Under the pieces are notes generated by a model. It worked only from the letters and a program-made list of their open reading frames with translations, was not told the DNA's origin and made no database searches. The position numbers and the translations under genes are program-made. A stretch of DNA of 64,000 nucleotides from Lineus longissimus (lineage: Eukaryota > Nemertea > Pilidiophora > Heteronemertea > Lineidae): contig NC_088325.1 in NCBI RefSeq assembly GCF_910592395.1, positions 1,800,001-1,864,000 on the forward strand, written 5' to 3'. This document shows, piece after piece, positions 61,251 to 64,000 of the stretch (the stretch's first letter is position 1; each line of letters starts with the position of its first letter).

Positions 61251-64000
61251 CTGAAAACAGAAGGTGTTACTGATTAATCTTAGGAAAACGTTAGAGATTG
61301 TTGCAGAATGTTAAAACAAAGCTCTAGAGAGTTGGTTTTAAATAGAAATCCAACCCATTTTGGCCAAATAATTAGGTATTCGAAGTTTGCATGGTGGAAA
61401 AATGTTTGGCGAAGATTGCACTTGAAAGAATTTGAAAAGTGTTTAAGAAACTGACCAGTGGTAATTACTACATGTATAGTCTGATATTTTGAGGGAGGTA
61501 CATGTATTTGTAGTTGAAAATATGCCGGCTCATGATCGAGAGGTACACAGGCAGAATTGTCCATGCATGGATCATTGATGGGCCCATGGATGGATGCACT
61601 GATGGCCCATGCACTAACAGAAGGTGTTACTGATTAATCTCAGGAAAACCTAAGAGATTGGTGTAGCATGTTAAAGCAAGAGATTTGGTTTTAAATAGAA
61701 ATCCAACCCATTTTGGCCAAATAATTAGGTATTCGAAGCTTGCATAAAGGTGGAAGGCTGTTTTGCGAAGATTGCACTTCAAATAATTAGGTATTCGAAG
61801 CTTGCATAAAGGTGGAAGGCTGTTTTGCGAAGATTGCACTTCAAATAATTTGAAAAGTGTTTATGAAACTGACCAGGGGTACTTACCACATGTATAGTCT
61901 GATATTTTGAGGGAAATATTTGTAGTTGAAAATCTGCCGGCTCATGATCGAGAGGTACACAGGCAAAATAGTCCATGCATGGATCATTGATGGGCCCATG
62001 GGTGGATGCACTGATGGCCCATGGACTACCTATTGTTGGGAATTCCATCATAGGCCCACTGCCGTTGGTTCCCATAAAAATGGCCATATGCAGTAAAGTA
62101 TAAACCCATCGGAGTACCTATTGATGGGAATTGATGGAACGTTGATAATCAATCGCCGTCATAGATCTATGGATGAACACTTTTTCCTGTGCAGTTGGTT
62201 TTCATTTACGAAGTAGCTGGCACATCTAGAATTCAGGACAGATTACATTGTCTGTTGTATAACCCGATTCTTTTTCAACAAGTTGTGCCATATGAAACTT
62301 TAAACTCAACGACCCCCTGTAAATCTACAAGATCCCCCTCGAAATTAAAACTTGAATGGTGGCTTCTTTGAAGCTGTACCAACAGGCGCACCCTTGTTTC
62401 TTCCCACTGACAAGGCTTATTATAAACCGCGAGATGCGGAATGCGAAATCGCGAGATGCCAACCTCAGTGGGAGAACCACCCGCCACAGAATGTGTTGCA
62501 AATATTAAACCTGAAAAGGCGAACATTCATGAGACCGAGGCTATAGCGGGGAGCTATCTCATCCATGGTAATCTGTCACAAACCAATTATGTTCTTGTCG
62601 ATTCTTTTCTGTTGATATTTAAGTGAGATTCCATACTTGGCGTGAAGCTACTCTCTTAATTGAGTGCCTGAGATGTGTTTAGTCTGTCACGTGCAGACTC
62701 ATGCATTACATTTGTGAGTCTGCCTCACGATTGGCTCATAGTGGCTACACACTGGCCACCAATCGGGAGCTAATTCGTAAGGGACAACGTATATTACAGA
62801 GTTAGTCGTCGATTTTTTATCATGAAATTTGTTATTGAAATAAGCAGCACGTGCATAACAAGGATCAAATTCGTGTAATTTTATGAATGAAACAGAAAAC
62901 TTATAGGACAAACTAACAGTTAGCATTTCTTTCGCGTCGTATAGAACATTTAAAACGTATGAGTATATTCCGAGGCGAAGATTGTGCCACGACAGAATCA
63001 TGTTGCGAATAACACAAATAAAATCGTTTAGAATTAGGCCCACGGCATTGGCCGCTTTAGCGCCACTGACGTTGGTTCCTTATGGTATTAGGCTAGGATG
63101 TGTTATGATTTTTACGGGTATCAAAAAAAGGTGAACACATCGATTGAAAAAACATTGGAAATCCCGCGAGTGTGGCTTTACAAACAGCTTTTGGCCAATG
63201 TTCATACGATAAAGTAAAAAAAACACCACTGAGTCATATGAAACAGCGTATGATTGTTATTAAGCTCTTGTACCAGCTCGTACTGCATGCCATGCTCCCT
63301 CGCGGTAGAATGCAAGTGCAAGAAAATGATCCTAAATATGGCCTCTTCAAAATAGTTTGCGAAGTGAAACCTTCTTAGGGGAGAAGAAGCGGGGCGCCCG
63401 ATTAAGGTGGAGGAATTGGGATATGGAGTTTAGTTGCTATAGAGGCCCTGTCAGGGATTATCACTAAATCCCCTGAAAGTCAGTCGTCTGTTTGGACATA
63501 CATGTAGGTGCATGTAGCCTCTGTATTGTCTTCGGACACACTGCCATTGAATGTAGAATTTCGCGTCGTGCAGAAAATTTAAAACGTATGAGTATATTCC
63601 GAGGCGACGATTGTGCCACGACAGAATCATGTTGCGAATAACACAAATTAAATCGTTCAGAATTAAGCCCACGCCAATGGCCGCTTTAGCGCCACTGACG
63701 TTGGTTCCTAATGGTATTAGGCTAGAATGTACCCCGCCCCCGAGCCGGACGCTCGCGTAACCCCTATTTGTACAATAGTTTGACCAATCATTACCTTTCT
63801 TACATCGTAACGTATTGTGATAGTTTTGTATCTGTCATGTTTTAGTTCAGTTCAAATAAAGTTATCTAGCACAGAGCAGATTGGCCTCGAACTCCTTCTC
63901 TCTAACTATTCGATACATGAAGCCACACTATGAGATTCTTCTGGAACCCCATTCCTACCAAGGGATTCAGAATTGACTATTAAGGTGGCCATTGAAATAG
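61251..64000. other. Gene D intron upstream of visible Ig pairs
   Basis: This is intron sequence of the Ig-pair module with local rearrangement. The segment starting near 61618 repeats the one at 61258. A 62-bp tandem duplication lies at about 61731-61854, and 63556-63730 repeats part of 62930-63110. The end at 63900-64000 matches 60340-60440, just left of an Ig exon. No gene is seen. Confidence 0.5.

Overview
The window is eukaryotic, almost certainly animal. Genes are split by GT-AG introns into symmetric phase-1 exons. They encode secreted-leader, immunoglobulin (Ig), fibronectin type III (FN3), single-pass membrane proteins, and the introns and spacers are full of minisatellites, foldback DNA and transposon remnants. 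A marine invertebrate fits best. A cephalochordate such as amphioxus is one candidate, but the sequence alone does not prove it.

All confident genes belong to one tandem, head-to-tail family on the minus strand. Gene A (1..6399) is cut by the left edge. Gene B (10752..21577) and gene C (30754..44586) are complete. Gene D (51219..61250) has its stop codon but its 5' end lies past the right edge. The reconstructed layout is: a 15-residue leader; three V-type Ig domains; a variable number of two-exon Ig pairs (1 in B, 2 in C, at least 2 in D with flanking intron of a third); two FN3 domains; a 24-residue membrane helix; and a cytoplasmic tail in one terminal exon. The tail carries a 63-residue repeat with two tyrosine motifs, in 5 copies in B, 1 in C and 7 in D, followed by an ITIM-like Sx Y xx L motif. 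Every splice phase agrees, giving 1333 residues for B and 1217 for C. The architecture resembles nephrin/echinoid-type IgSF adhesion receptors with an added immune-receptor-like tail. I do not recognise a named gene.

Variation sits in loops. In the V domains it is concentrated just after the core VRW and after the second core cysteine (CEADGQ). In the first Ig of each pair it lies between CATS and RYQWLW. The surrounding framework is nearly unchanged. With the variable module numbers, this is what one expects of a fast-evolving recognition (immune, allorecognition or adhesion) cluster.

The spacers (6400..10751, 21578..30753, 44587..51218) are built from the same parts: a 153-bp open segment that looks like a reverse-transcriptase fragment, arrays of a 61-bp minisatellite (about 6, 51, 6, 12 and 20 copies), an 84-bp minisatellite (about 9, 7 and 4 copies), and the 5' flank of the next gene. 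Positions 1..9572 and 15152..24590 are nearly identical, so genes A and B are either a very recent tandem duplication or an assembly duplicate.

Mobile DNA that can be delimited: a 744-bp PIF/Harbinger-type element with TAA target duplication (36534..37277), a 1043-bp foldback element (42173..43215), a 132-bp Penelope-like fragment with an 18-bp target duplication (31976..32107), a 439-bp unclassified insertion (49967..50405), and a 1.84-kb insertion with inverted 15-bp repeat arms (55907..57744). No tRNA, rRNA or CRISPR array was seen.
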